Shown piece by piece: positions 7,868 through 15,135 of a stretch of DNA of 64,000 nucleotides. The notes beneath the pieces were generated by a model. The model worked only from the letters and a program-made list of their open reading frames with translations. It ran no database searches and was not told the origin of the DNA. A program made the position numbers and the translations under genes. The DNA is from Nocardioides turkmenicus (GTDB lineage Bacteria; Actinomycetota; Actinomycetes; Propionibacteriales; Nocardioidaceae): the NCBI RefSeq assembly GCF_011045035.1, contig NZ_JAALAA010000004.1, positions 235,373 through 299,372 on the forward strand. Direction: 5' to 3'. How positions within the stretch are numbered: position 1 is the first letter of the stretch; every line of letters starts with the position of its first letter.

Positions 7868-9037
7868 TCAGCAGTACAGATTCCCGCCCGGGTCGACCCC
7901 GAGCAGCGAGGTGACCTCGCGGTAGTTGTCGACGCGGCTCTGGACCTGCGCCGGGTTGCCGCCGTTGCACTCGATGGCGCCGTTGATGGCCCGGATGGTC
8001 TCGCCGAAGCCGGCGCCGTTGACCATGGCCGCGTGCGGGGTCATGGTGCCGGGGCCGCTCTGCGTGTTCCAGTACCAGAGCCCGGTCTTCCAGGCGACCG
8101 CCGGATCGGTGGCGGCCAGGTTCGGGTTGTTCAGCAGGTCGATCCCGAGCGCGTCGCCGGCGGCCTTGTAGTTGAAGTTCCAGCTCAGCTGGACCGGGCC
8201 GCGGCCGTAGTACTGGTCGTTGCCTGCGGGGCAGCCGTAGGGCTGGGACGTGTCGCAGTAGTGCGGGTAGTTGGCTTCGTTCTGCTCCACGACGTACTGC
8301 AGGTCACCGGTCTCGTGGGCGACGTTCGCGATGAACGCGGCGGCCTCGCGCTTCTGGGTCGCCTCGTCACCGGAATTGGTGAACTCCGGATAGGCGCTCA
8401 GGGCCTCGACGAGGCCGCTGTACGTGTAGAAGGGGTTGCGGTTGGGGAAGAGCTGGTTGAACTGCGCCTCGCTGACCGGGAACTCTCCAGCGACCGGCTC
8501 CGGGGACTCCGGGTCGGTGGCGGTGCCGCCGATGTTCACGTCGATGCAGGCGTAGAAGGCGTTCGCGGTGTCGGCGACGTTCCAGACCGCGAGCACCTTC
8601 TGCCGGCCGGTGAAGGAGCCGAAGTCGACCTGGTGCTCGACGGTGGCCGGCGGCTGCGCACCGCCGTCGTCGAACTCGGCGATCTTGGTGCCACCGATGA
8701 AGTACTGCCAGGTGCTGGTGCTGTGCCGGGCGGTCAGCGACCAGGTGAAGGTCTGGGTCTTGCCCACGGGCGTGGCCTGCCAGTTCTTCGAGTCGTCGTC
8801 GAGCTCGGCGAACCGGGAGTTGCCCCCGGAGCAGCTGGTCAGGCCCTTCGGGCCCTCGACGCTCTGTGGTTCGTACTTGATGTCCCCGCACTCCACGGTG
8901 CCGGCAGCGCACTGCGCCTGTCGGCTCGGGGGGTTCGAGATGTAGCCGTGCGCACTTGCGGGGCTCGTCGGCAGCATTGCCAGGACGGGCGCCAGCAAGA
9001 TCCCGCCGAGAACGGCGATCTTCGTTGTCGTACGCAT
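7868..9037 (-). CDS. Secreted two-domain chitin degrader: AA10 LPMO fused to GH19 chitinase
   Basis: A 389-residue precursor has a signal peptide ending SASA|HGYIS, so that His30 becomes the N-terminal copper-binding residue of an AA10 lytic polysaccharide monooxygenase. The second copper His is His105 and Phe161 (NAFYACIDVNI) fills the axial site. A short Pro/Glu/Ser linker (about 172-186) leads into a bacterial GH19 chitinase domain with the catalytic region AHETG (Glu242), probable second acid Glu251 and the YYGRGPVQLSWNFNY block (276-290). There is no separate carbohydrate-binding module. The protein could both oxidatively open and hydrolyse crystalline chitin. ATG at 9035-9037 has AAGGAG upstream. 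Divergent from a ROK regulator. Confidence 0.93.
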   Translation of the reverse strand: MRTTTKIAVLGGILLAPVLAMLPTSPASAHGYISNPPSRQAQCAAGTVECGDIKYEPQSVEGPKGLTSCSGGNSRFAELDDDSKNWQATPVGKTQTFTWSLTARHSTSTWQYFIGGTKIAEFDDGGAQPPATVEHQVDFGSFTGRQKVLAVWNVADTANAFYACIDVNIGGTATDPESPEPVAGEFPVSEAQFNQLFPNRNPFYTYSGLVEALSAYPEFTNSGDEATQKREAAAFIANVAHETGDLQYVVEQNEANYPHYCDTSQPYGCPAGNDQYYGRGPVQLSWNFNYKAAGDALGIDLLNNPNLAATDPAVAWKTGLWYWNTQSGPGTMTPHAAMVNGAGFGETIRAINGAIECNGGNPAQVQSRVDNYREVTSLLGVDPGGNLYC

Positions 9038-9082
9038 TCCAAGCTCCTTGAGGGGGTTGAGATGGATGGCGATCGAAGCCCT

Positions 9083-9103
9083 ACTGTAAGGTTCCTTTAC
9101 AGT
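9083..9103. promoter_or_regulatory. Palindromic operator candidate between chitinase and ROK genes
   Basis: ACTGTAA at 9083-9089 and TTACAGT at 9097-9103 form a dyad with a 7-base centre, in a 165-bp divergent region. A related GTTAGGTTGG stretch lies near 9149. Its position suggests the operator of the adjacent ROK-family repressor. The site is unlike the DasR dre consensus (ACTGGTCTAGACCAGT) known for chitin genes in Streptomyces. Confidence 0.5.
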
Positions 9104-9202
9104 TACCGTCCAGCCCCCATGCGGACAATCACCGGCGCGACGCCCGGAATTGTTAGGTTGGTTTTCCGTACGCCACCCTCCCCCTCGAAAGGAGCGCCGC
9201 CG

Positions 9203-10363
9203 ATGTCGAGAGCACCCAAGACACACCTGATCCGCGACACCAACGACCGCGCGGCGCTCGACCTGATGCTCTCCGACGGGCCGGTGACGAAGACCCGGCT
9301 CGGCGAGCTCGTCGGCCTCTCGAAGGTGACCGCCGGACAGCTGCTGACCCGGCTCGGCGACCGCGGCCTCGTCCAGGTCGTCGGCACCCAGCAGGGCGGC
9401 CGCGGCCCCAACGCCGCACTCTACGGCGTGGTCCCGTCGGCCGGCTACGTCGCCGCCCTCCACATCGGACCCGACCAGATCACCGCGTCGGTCGCCGACA
9501 TCACCGGCACCGAGCTGGCCACCGGCGAGCTCGACCCCCACGAGGCCTCCGACCCGGTCGAGGCGGTGCGGGCCACCGTCGCCAACGCCACCGAGCGCGC
9601 CGGCATCACCATCGAGCAGCTCCGCTGTCTCTCGATCGGCACCCCCGGCATGATCGACCCGCGCACCGGCGACATCCGCTTCGCCAACGACCTGCCCGAC
9701 TGGCGCGCCGGCGTGCTCGAGGACCTCCGCCGCAGCTTCCAGCGGCCGATACTGATCGAGAACGACGTCAACCTGGCCGGGCTCGCCGAGCAGTCCGCGG
9801 GCGCGACCCACGGCGTCAAGGACTCGGTGCTCGCCTGGATCGACCGCGGCCTGGGGCTCGCGGTGATCGTCGACGGCCGCCTCCACCGCGGCGCCGGTGG
9901 CGGTGCGGGCGAGATCGGCTACCTGGCGGTCCCCGGCGCCTCCACGCCCCACGGCACCGACAGCCCGCAGCACGCCGCCTTCCAGTCACTGGTCAGCGTC
10001 GAGGCCATGGACACCCTCGCCCGTGCGTTCGGGCTGAGCGGTGACGGTGTGGGCTGCGTACGCTCCGCGGTCGAGGGCGACCCCGACGCCGAGCCGTTCC
10101 TCGACGAGCTGGCCCGCAGGCTCGCCCTCGGCCTGGCGGGCATCTGCGTGGTGCTCGACCCCGAGCTGTGCGTGCTCGCCGGCGAGGTCGGGCGCGCCGG
10201 CGGCGAGGTCCTGGCCGCGCGGGTGCAGAAGGCGATCGCCTCCCTCGGCCCCAACGTCCCCACGGTCGTCCCGACCGCGATCTCCGGCGACCCGGTGCTC
10301 CGCGGCGCCCTGCAGATCGGCCTCGACACGGCTCGCGACGAGGTCTTCTCGAACCAGGGCTGA
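9203..10363 (+). CDS. ROK family transcriptional regulator
   Basis: The 386-residue protein has an N-terminal winged helix (about 15-75; VTKTRLGELVGLSKVTAGQL as recognition region) and a ROK sugar-kinase-like domain with IENDVNLAGLAE, GLGLAVIVDGRLHRGAGGGAGEIGYL and a C-terminal helical part. The usual zinc motif C-x-C-G-x2-G-C is absent after GEIGYL, so it may differ in ligand sensing. ATG at 9203 has AAAGGAG eight bases upstream. Divergent from the LPMO-chitinase gene, so control of chitin use in response to an amino sugar is the most likely role (inference from context). Confidence 0.9.
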   Translation: MSRAPKTHLIRDTNDRAALDLMLSDGPVTKTRLGELVGLSKVTAGQLLTRLGDRGLVQVVGTQQGGRGPNAALYGVVPSAGYVAALHIGPDQITASVADITGTELATGELDPHEASDPVEAVRATVANATERAGITIEQLRCLSIGTPGMIDPRTGDIRFANDLPDWRAGVLEDLRRSFQRPILIENDVNLAGLAEQSAGATHGVKDSVLAWIDRGLGLAVIVDGRLHRGAGGGAGEIGYLAVPGASTPHGTDSPQHAAFQSLVSVEAMDTLARAFGLSGDGVGCVRSAVEGDPDAEPFLDELARRLALGLAGICVVLDPELCVLAGEVGRAGGEVLAARVQKAIASLGPNVPTVVPTAISGDPVLRGALQIGLDTARDEVFSNQG

Positions 10364-10412
10364 CCCCGACGACCCCGCTTCGGCGATCAGGGGAACGCCC
10401 GATGCCATACGT

Positions 10413-10436
10413 ATCTCGACTACATATCGTCGAGAT
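10413..10436. promoter_or_regulatory. Dyad overlapping a probable -10 box, leaderless start
   Basis: ATCTCGAC (10413-10420) and GTCGAGAT (10429-10436) form a perfect 8-bp dyad around TACATATC. TACATA at 10421-10426 resembles a -10 hexamer, placed about ten bases before the GTG at 10437 that has no ribosome site. This suggests a leaderless transcript with an operator over its promoter. Confidence 0.45.
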
Positions 10437-10847
10437 GTGACCACAGAGATACGTCAGCGTCGACCACGCATCAGCCTCTTCTGCTTCCGAGCAGTGGCGG
10501 TCGTGACCGCGCTCTTCGCGATCGGGCAACCGATCTTCATCGGCTCCTACTTCTCCGGCACCTTCGAGGCGCTGGGACTCCACTCCGCCGGCGCGGCGGC
10601 ACTGCAGGCGCTCGGCCTGCTGCTGCCGATCGCCGCAGGCGCCGTCGTCGCGATGCGCGGCCGCTGGTGGTTCCTGATCTGGTCGGTCGCCCTCTTCTTC
10701 CTCATCCACGTGCAGGCGATCCTCGGCTACACCCGGGTCCTCCAGCTGCACGTCCCGGTCGGCGTCCTCACCGTCGGGATCGCGGTGGCCCTCGCCCTCG
10801 CCTCGCTGCGCCGCGGCGCCGGCAACCCGCGGGAGGTGCGGCGATGA
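10437..10847 (+). CDS. Small integral membrane protein (DUF6220-like)
   Basis: The 136-residue protein has four hydrophobic segments (about 13-35, 46-66, 75-95 and 102-125), with LFFLIHVQAILGYTRVLQLHVPVG containing two conserved-looking histidines that could bind haem or copper. It resembles the DUF6220 family by layout. Its stop overlaps the ATG of the following multicopper oxidase gene (ATGA), so the two are coupled and probably act together. GTG at 10437 follows a promoter-like sequence directly with no ribosome site. Function is unknown; a membrane partner of the oxidase is the contextual guess. Confidence 0.75.
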   Translation: MTTEIRQRRPRISLFCFRAVAVVTALFAIGQPIFIGSYFSGTFEALGLHSAGAAALQALGLLLPIAAGAVVAMRGRWWFLIWSVALFFLIHVQAILGYTRVLQLHVPVGVLTVGIAVALALASLRRGAGNPREVRR

Positions 10848-12427
10848 AGCTCAGCCGACGCACCCTCCTCGGCGCCGGGCTGGCCGCTCCGGTCGCCGGA
10901 TCGCTGGTCTCCTGCGGCGACGCCCCCGGTCAGACCGGACGGATCCTGCGCAGCGCGGCACGACTGCCGAAGGCGTACACGACGCCGTTGCCGTTGCCGC
11001 CCGTCAAGCGCCCTGCGAGCGGCCTGATCTCGATCGAGCAGCGCAGTGCCTCGGTGGAGATCCTGCCCGGGCTGCGGACCGAGATGATGACGTACGACGG
11101 GGTCTTCCCCGGGCCGACGCTGGAGACCCGTCGCGGCGAGACCGTGACCGTACGCCACACCAACTCCCTCACCCTGCCGACAGCGACGCACCTCCACGGC
11201 GGGCACACCCCGGCGGAGAGCGACGGCTGGCCGACGGATCTGCTGGTGCCGCCCGGGTTCGAGGCGCGTCACGCCGGCCACGGAGCCGGCCACACAGGCG
11301 GCCACGGCGGAGGTCATGGCGGCGACCACGAGACCATGGACGACCCGAAGGCGCAGGTCAGGACCGGAAAGCGGGACTACCGCTATCCGCTCGACCAGCC
11401 CGCGACGACGCTCTGGTACCACGACCACCGGATGGACTTCACCGCCCCGCAGGTGTGGCGCGGCCTGGCCGGGTTCCACATCGTCCGTGACGACGAGGAG
11501 GACGCGCTCTCGCTGCCGCGCGGCGAGCGGGAGATCCCGCTGATGATCGCCGACCGAGCGTTCGACGAGGACGGCGCGCTGCGCTATCCCGCACTCGACC
11601 CGGAGCTGCTCGGCCAGCCGGGCGTCGAGGACCGCTACATGGCCGGCGTGCTCGGCGACGTCATCCTGGTCAACGGCGCCCCCTGGCCGGAGGCGGAGAT
11701 CGAGGCTGCGCAGTATCGCTTGCGGCTGCTCAACGCCTCCAACGCGCGCCGCTACACGCTCCGCCTGCGCACCGACTCCGGCACGCCTGTGCGGTTCACG
11801 CAGATCGGCTCCGACGGCGGGCTCCTTGCCGCCCCCGTCGAGCACGACGAGATCACGATGGCGTCGGGTGAGCGGTTCGACGTCGTCGTCGACTTCCGTT
11901 CGCTGCCACCCGGGACGACCGTCGAGATGCGCAACGGTCTCGGCACCGGCCGGACCGCTCAGGTGATGCGGTTCCGGATCACCCGCCGAGCGACCGACGA
12001 CGTCCGGCTCCCGGAGAGGCTGGCCGACGTACCCGAGCCCGAGAAGCCCGACGGCGCGGTCGTCCGCAGGTGGCACTTCCGCAAGGCGAGCGTCCACGGC
12101 CGCCGCGGCTGGGGCATCAACGGCAAGCCGTTCGACCCGGCCGTCCCCCAGGCCCAGGTGCCGCTGGGCTCCACGGAGATCTGGGAGTTCTTCACCGACG
12201 CGCACCACCCGGTCCACGTCCACCTCTCGCCCTTCCAGGTCCTCCGCCGCGGCAACCACGGCCCCGGTCCGATGGACCTCGGCTGGAAGGACACCGTCGA
12301 CGTCCGTCCCTACGAGGCCGTCCGGGTCCGGGTCAGGTTCGAGAAGTACGCCGGCCGGTTCCTGATCCACTGCCACAACCTCGAGCACGAGGACATGGCG
12401 ATGATGGCCGGCTTCGAGACCGTGTGA
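10844..12427 (+). CDS. Tat-exported multicopper oxidase (CotA/bilirubin-oxidase-like)
   Basis: The 527-residue protein starts with a twin-arginine signal (SRRTLLGAG, 4-12) followed by LVSC (Cys24), so it may be a Tat-exported lipoprotein. All four copper motifs are present: HLHGG (116-120), WYHDH (191-195), HHPVHVHL near 466 and HCHNLEHEDM near 512, whose Cys and Met complete the type 1 copper site. A His/Gly-rich insert (143-162, seven His in 20 residues) looks like a copper-loading or sensing loop. It should oxidise phenols, Cu(I), Mn(II) or bilirubin-like substrates while reducing O2 to water. The copper export operon at 15-18.6 kb supports a copper link. Confidence 0.92.
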   Translation: MKLSRRTLLGAGLAAPVAGSLVSCGDAPGQTGRILRSAARLPKAYTTPLPLPPVKRPASGLISIEQRSASVEILPGLRTEMMTYDGVFPGPTLETRRGETVTVRHTNSLTLPTATHLHGGHTPAESDGWPTDLLVPPGFEARHAGHGAGHTGGHGGGHGGDHETMDDPKAQVRTGKRDYRYPLDQPATTLWYHDHRMDFTAPQVWRGLAGFHIVRDDEEDALSLPRGEREIPLMIADRAFDEDGALRYPALDPELLGQPGVEDRYMAGVLGDVILVNGAPWPEAEIEAAQYRLRLLNASNARRYTLRLRTDSGTPVRFTQIGSDGGLLAAPVEHDEITMASGERFDVVVDFRSLPPGTTVEMRNGLGTGRTAQVMRFRITRRATDDVRLPERLADVPEPEKPDGAVVRRWHFRKASVHGRRGWGINGKPFDPAVPQAQVPLGSTEIWEFFTDAHHPVHVHLSPFQVLRRGNHGPGPMDLGWKDTVDVRPYEAVRVRVRFEKYAGRFLIHCHNLEHEDMAMMAGFETV

Positions 12428-12469
12428 CTCGGCGCCGGCCAGGCCCCTTCCGGGAGTCGGATTGGTCAG

Positions 12470-12783
12470 CCGGCGAGAAGGTGCCCATGCGAAGCGGCCG
12501 ATCGCCACGGAAGCGGCCAGGGCCAGGTAGATCGCGTCCAGCAGCGCGAGATTGGTCTCGCCACGGCGGATCCGCAGGATCACGGCACCAATCATGACCA
12601 GCGACACGCCGCTGGCCGCCAGCGCCGAGGATCTCGAGTCCTCCGATCGCCTTGAGGGAACCGGGTCGGAAGTCGAGGACCCACCGCGAGGCGTCACCCA
12701 TCGCGGCCATCTTCTCCCTGGGGACGAACAGCTTCCCGAACCCGGAGAGCAGGTAGACGGCGGTCAACAACCCCTGCGTTGGA
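12470..12783 (-). pseudogene. DoxX family membrane protein remnant, frameshifted
   Basis: The frame reading LLTAVYLLSGFGKLFVPREKMA and ending SLKAIGGLEILGA is the N-terminal half of a DoxX/SURF4-like membrane protein. After about 12600 the homology continues in another frame as LAASGVSLVMIGAVILRIRRGE through LALAASVAIGRFAW. The piece normally joining these halves (the second membrane helix) is missing, so an internal deletion plus frameshift has destroyed the gene. Its upstream end is fused in frame to a sigma-factor fragment. Two intact DoxX genes lie at 56979 and 63194. Confidence 0.75.
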
Positions 12784-12950
12784 CGACCCACCACGGTCGT
12801 CAGCCAACCGACCAGGCTGTCGATCGTGGCCTCGTCCTGCCGCGCCAGCCGGATCCACACCTCCCGCACCGCGTCCTCGGCGTCAGCCCGCGATCCGAGC
12901 ATCCGATAGGCGATCGCCACCAGGCGCTCACGCTGTTGCTCGAATGACTC
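12784..12950 (-). pseudogene. ECF sigma factor N-terminal fragment
   Basis: The minus strand encodes AESFEQQRERLVAIAYRMLGSRADAEDAVREVWIRLARQ-DEATIDSLVGWLTTVVGR (described as region 2 of SigJ-type ECF sigma factors), which then runs without a stop into DoxX sequence at PTQGLL. Regions 3-4 and the SnoaL-like domain usual in SigJ are gone, and no good start codon remains. This is a deletion scar: a sigma gene and a DoxX gene were joined by loss of what lay between them. Confidence 0.75.
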
Positions 12951-12997
12951 CGCCAGTCGTCACGACAGCAAGGTTCCTCCGACCGACTCGCATCGGC

Positions 12998-14704
12998 TCA
13001 GCTCACGTCGAGCCGCTTCTCCATGTCATCGAGGATGGACTCGACCCTCGCGTACGTGTGGGAACTGTAGGCGCCGATGCTGCGTTCGGCGGCGAGCGCC
13101 TCGCGCATCGCGTCGAGGTAGCGCATCTGCAGGATCATCGTCTGCTCCATCACCGCCGGCCGGACTCTCGGCGCCTCCCGCACACCCGCGAGCACGCGCG
13201 GGAGGATGCGGTCCTTGAGCTTGGTCACCAGCTTCGGGTCGATCGGCTCGCCGTCGATGGTCTGCGCCTCCAGCGGTCCGAGGGTGTCGACGGCCGACTC
13301 ACCGACCTGGCGGAGCAGGGCGCGGAACGCGTCGTGCTTGTCCTTGGCGCTCTCGGGGGAGAAGCGCATCCGGCGGATCAGGGCCGGAAGGGTGAGCCCG
13401 AAGAGCACGAGGGTGATGAGCGCGACCAGGAAGGCGGCGAGCACGACGGTCGCCCGGTGGGAGGTGCCGACCGGGATGGTCTGGGCGGCAGCGACCGTGA
13501 CGACGCCGCGCATCCCGGCCCAGCCGATCGTCAGGAAGCCGCGCCTCGTGATCGGCTCGCGCTCCTCGAAGTCGATGTCCGCCCGGCCCCGCGCCAGCCG
13601 CCGCCTGGCCGCGGTGATCCGGGCGTCCTCCCGGTCGTCGGCAGGGGTCAGCGAGTCGAGCTTCTCCTCGAACTGGTCCAGGCGGTTGCGTACGTCGTCC
13701 GGGCTGTCCTTCCGACCCCGGAGAGCCGGCCCGGCGAGGCCGGCGAACCGGAGCGCGACCAGCAGGCCGACGACGACCAGGACGAGCCCGGTCATCTCTC
13801 CTGGCGTTGTCTCGCCCTGCGCGGCGTCGACGAAGTCGGGCAGCTGGTAGCCCATCGCCAGGAAGACGCCGCTCTCCAGGATGAAGTTGAACGTGGTCCA
13901 GGTCGTGGCCTGGGTCTGCCGGTCGCGGGCGCTGAACCGGCGGCTGCCGAGCCCGCCGGTCACCAGGCCGGCGACGACCACGGCGAGCACGCCGGACGCG
14001 TCCAGCTCCTCGGCTGGGAAGTACGCGATGAACGGCACCGCGAACGAGATCGTCGTGTTGAGCACCGGGTCGTCGAGCCGCTGCCGGAGCACTACGGTGA
14101 GCCACCCGACGACACCACCGATCACGAGCGCGCCGAGCACCGCCCACCCGAACTCCAGCACCGTACGTCCCAGCGAGAACGAGCTGGTCGCCGCGATCCC
14201 GGCGACGGCCGTGCGGAGCACGACGAGGGCGGACGCGTCGTTGACCAGGCTCTCCCCCTCCAGCACCGTCATCACCCGCGGCGGCAGCCCGACCCGGCGC
14301 CCGATCGCCGTCGCCGCCACCGCGTCGGTGGGGCTGACGACCGCGCCGAGCGCGACCGCGAGCGGGAACGAGATGTCCGGGAACAGCCAGTGCACGACCG
14401 CCCCGATCACCAGCGCCGAGACGATCACCATCACGACCGAGAGCCAGCTGATCAGCCGGAGGTTCCGTCGGAAGTCGATCACCGGCAGGTTGACCGCGGA
14501 GGAGTAGAGCAGCGGCGGCAGTACGCCGGCCAGGACCAGCTCCGGATCGAGCTCGATCTCCGGCGCGCCGGGCAGATAGCTCGCCCCGATCCCGAGCCCC
14601 ACGAGAAGCAGCGGCGCCGCCACCCCCGTACGCCGCGAGAACACCGACGCCGCGATCATGATCACCAGCGCCGCCCCGACGATCAGCATCACCCGATGGT
14701 CCAC
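12998..14704 (-). CDS. CPA1 family Na+/H+ antiporter
   Basis: The 568-residue protein has about 12 membrane segments in its first 430 residues, with ALGAVVSPTDAVAATAIGRRVG and EGESLVNDASALVV, the ion-binding motifs of CPA1 exchangers (NhaP/NHE type; the ND pair in NDASA is the key cation site). A soluble loop (about 315-370) and a C-terminal cytosolic tail of about 120 charged residues follow, probably regulatory. It exchanges Na+ or K+ for H+ across the plasma membrane for pH and salt balance. No operon partner is visible. Confidence 0.93.
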   Translation of the reverse strand: MDHRVMLIVGAALVIMIAASVFSRRTGVAAPLLLVGLGIGASYLPGAPEIELDPELVLAGVLPPLLYSSAVNLPVIDFRRNLRLISWLSVVMVIVSALVIGAVVHWLFPDISFPLAVALGAVVSPTDAVAATAIGRRVGLPPRVMTVLEGESLVNDASALVVLRTAVAGIAATSSFSLGRTVLEFGWAVLGALVIGGVVGWLTVVLRQRLDDPVLNTTISFAVPFIAYFPAEELDASGVLAVVVAGLVTGGLGSRRFSARDRQTQATTWTTFNFILESGVFLAMGYQLPDFVDAAQGETTPGEMTGLVLVVVGLLVALRFAGLAGPALRGRKDSPDDVRNRLDQFEEKLDSLTPADDREDARITAARRRLARGRADIDFEEREPITRRGFLTIGWAGMRGVVTVAAAQTIPVGTSHRATVVLAAFLVALITLVLFGLTLPALIRRMRFSPESAKDKHDAFRALLRQVGESAVDTLGPLEAQTIDGEPIDPKLVTKLKDRILPRVLAGVREAPRVRPAVMEQTMILQMRYLDAMREALAAERSIGAYSSHTYARVESILDDMEKRLDVS

Positions 14705-15086
14705 GCCAGTGAGTCTATGTTTCGCCGACGGTCTTCAGTCGCTCATCACCGGCCGGTTCGACAACCGCGACGCCGCGCAGCTGACGCGGACGACGTTCAC
14801 CCGGCGGCCATTCGGCCTGCCTCGAGAGTGGTCGATTTGGGCCCTCGGCCCGGCCGCCTAGAGGCCCATTTCGACCACTCTCGGCGACCGCGCTACCCGC
14901 AGGCCGGGAACCTCAGCACCGACTCCGAGCAGCTGGCCGACCTGCGCGATACGGTGGGAGCACGGGTGTCACGGGAGTGCCACTGACAGCAGTGGGGCGA
15001 GGAGACGCATGATTGAGCTCCGATCGCAGGAAGACCTCGCCTTCACGATGCGCCCCGCGAGCGGTGATGTGAATCCCCTATTCAGG
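14705..15086. other. Gene-free stretch holding one palindromic element
   Basis: About 380 bp between the antiporter start and the copA terminator. It holds the inverted repeat at 14823-14883 and short open frames without recognisable family features. A plus-strand frame near 14880-14985 reads RYPQAGNLSTDSEQLADLRDTV and stops; it may be a decayed remnant, but I cannot name a parent. Confidence 0.6.
14823..14883. repeat. Palindromic intergenic element
   Basis: Arms of 21 bp at 14823-14843 and 14863-14883 are inverted repeats with two mismatches (core GAGAGTGGTCGA ... TCGACCACTCTC) around a GC-rich 19-base centre. It sits 119 bp upstream of the antiporter start and is too far from any gene end to be a routine terminator. 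It may be a dispersed repeat. Confidence 0.8.
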
Positions 15087-15120
15087 GTGCTCCTCGGGCG
15101 TGGTCACGCCCGAGGAGCAC
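15087..15120 (-). terminator. Hairpin terminator after copA
   Basis: Perfect 16-bp arms at 15087-15102 and 15105-15120 (GTGCTCCTCGGGCGTG and its complement) form a very stable stem 16 bp past the copA stop on the minus strand. Confidence 0.8.
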
Positions 15121-15135
15121 GGTCCGGCTCCAGGG

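Noticed and set aside
10727..14986. Very long frames opposite the multicopper oxidase (656 codons) and the antiporter (735 codons)
   Set aside because: Both are antisense shadows with compositional bias and no family features; the opposite strands carry complete, motif-bearing proteins.
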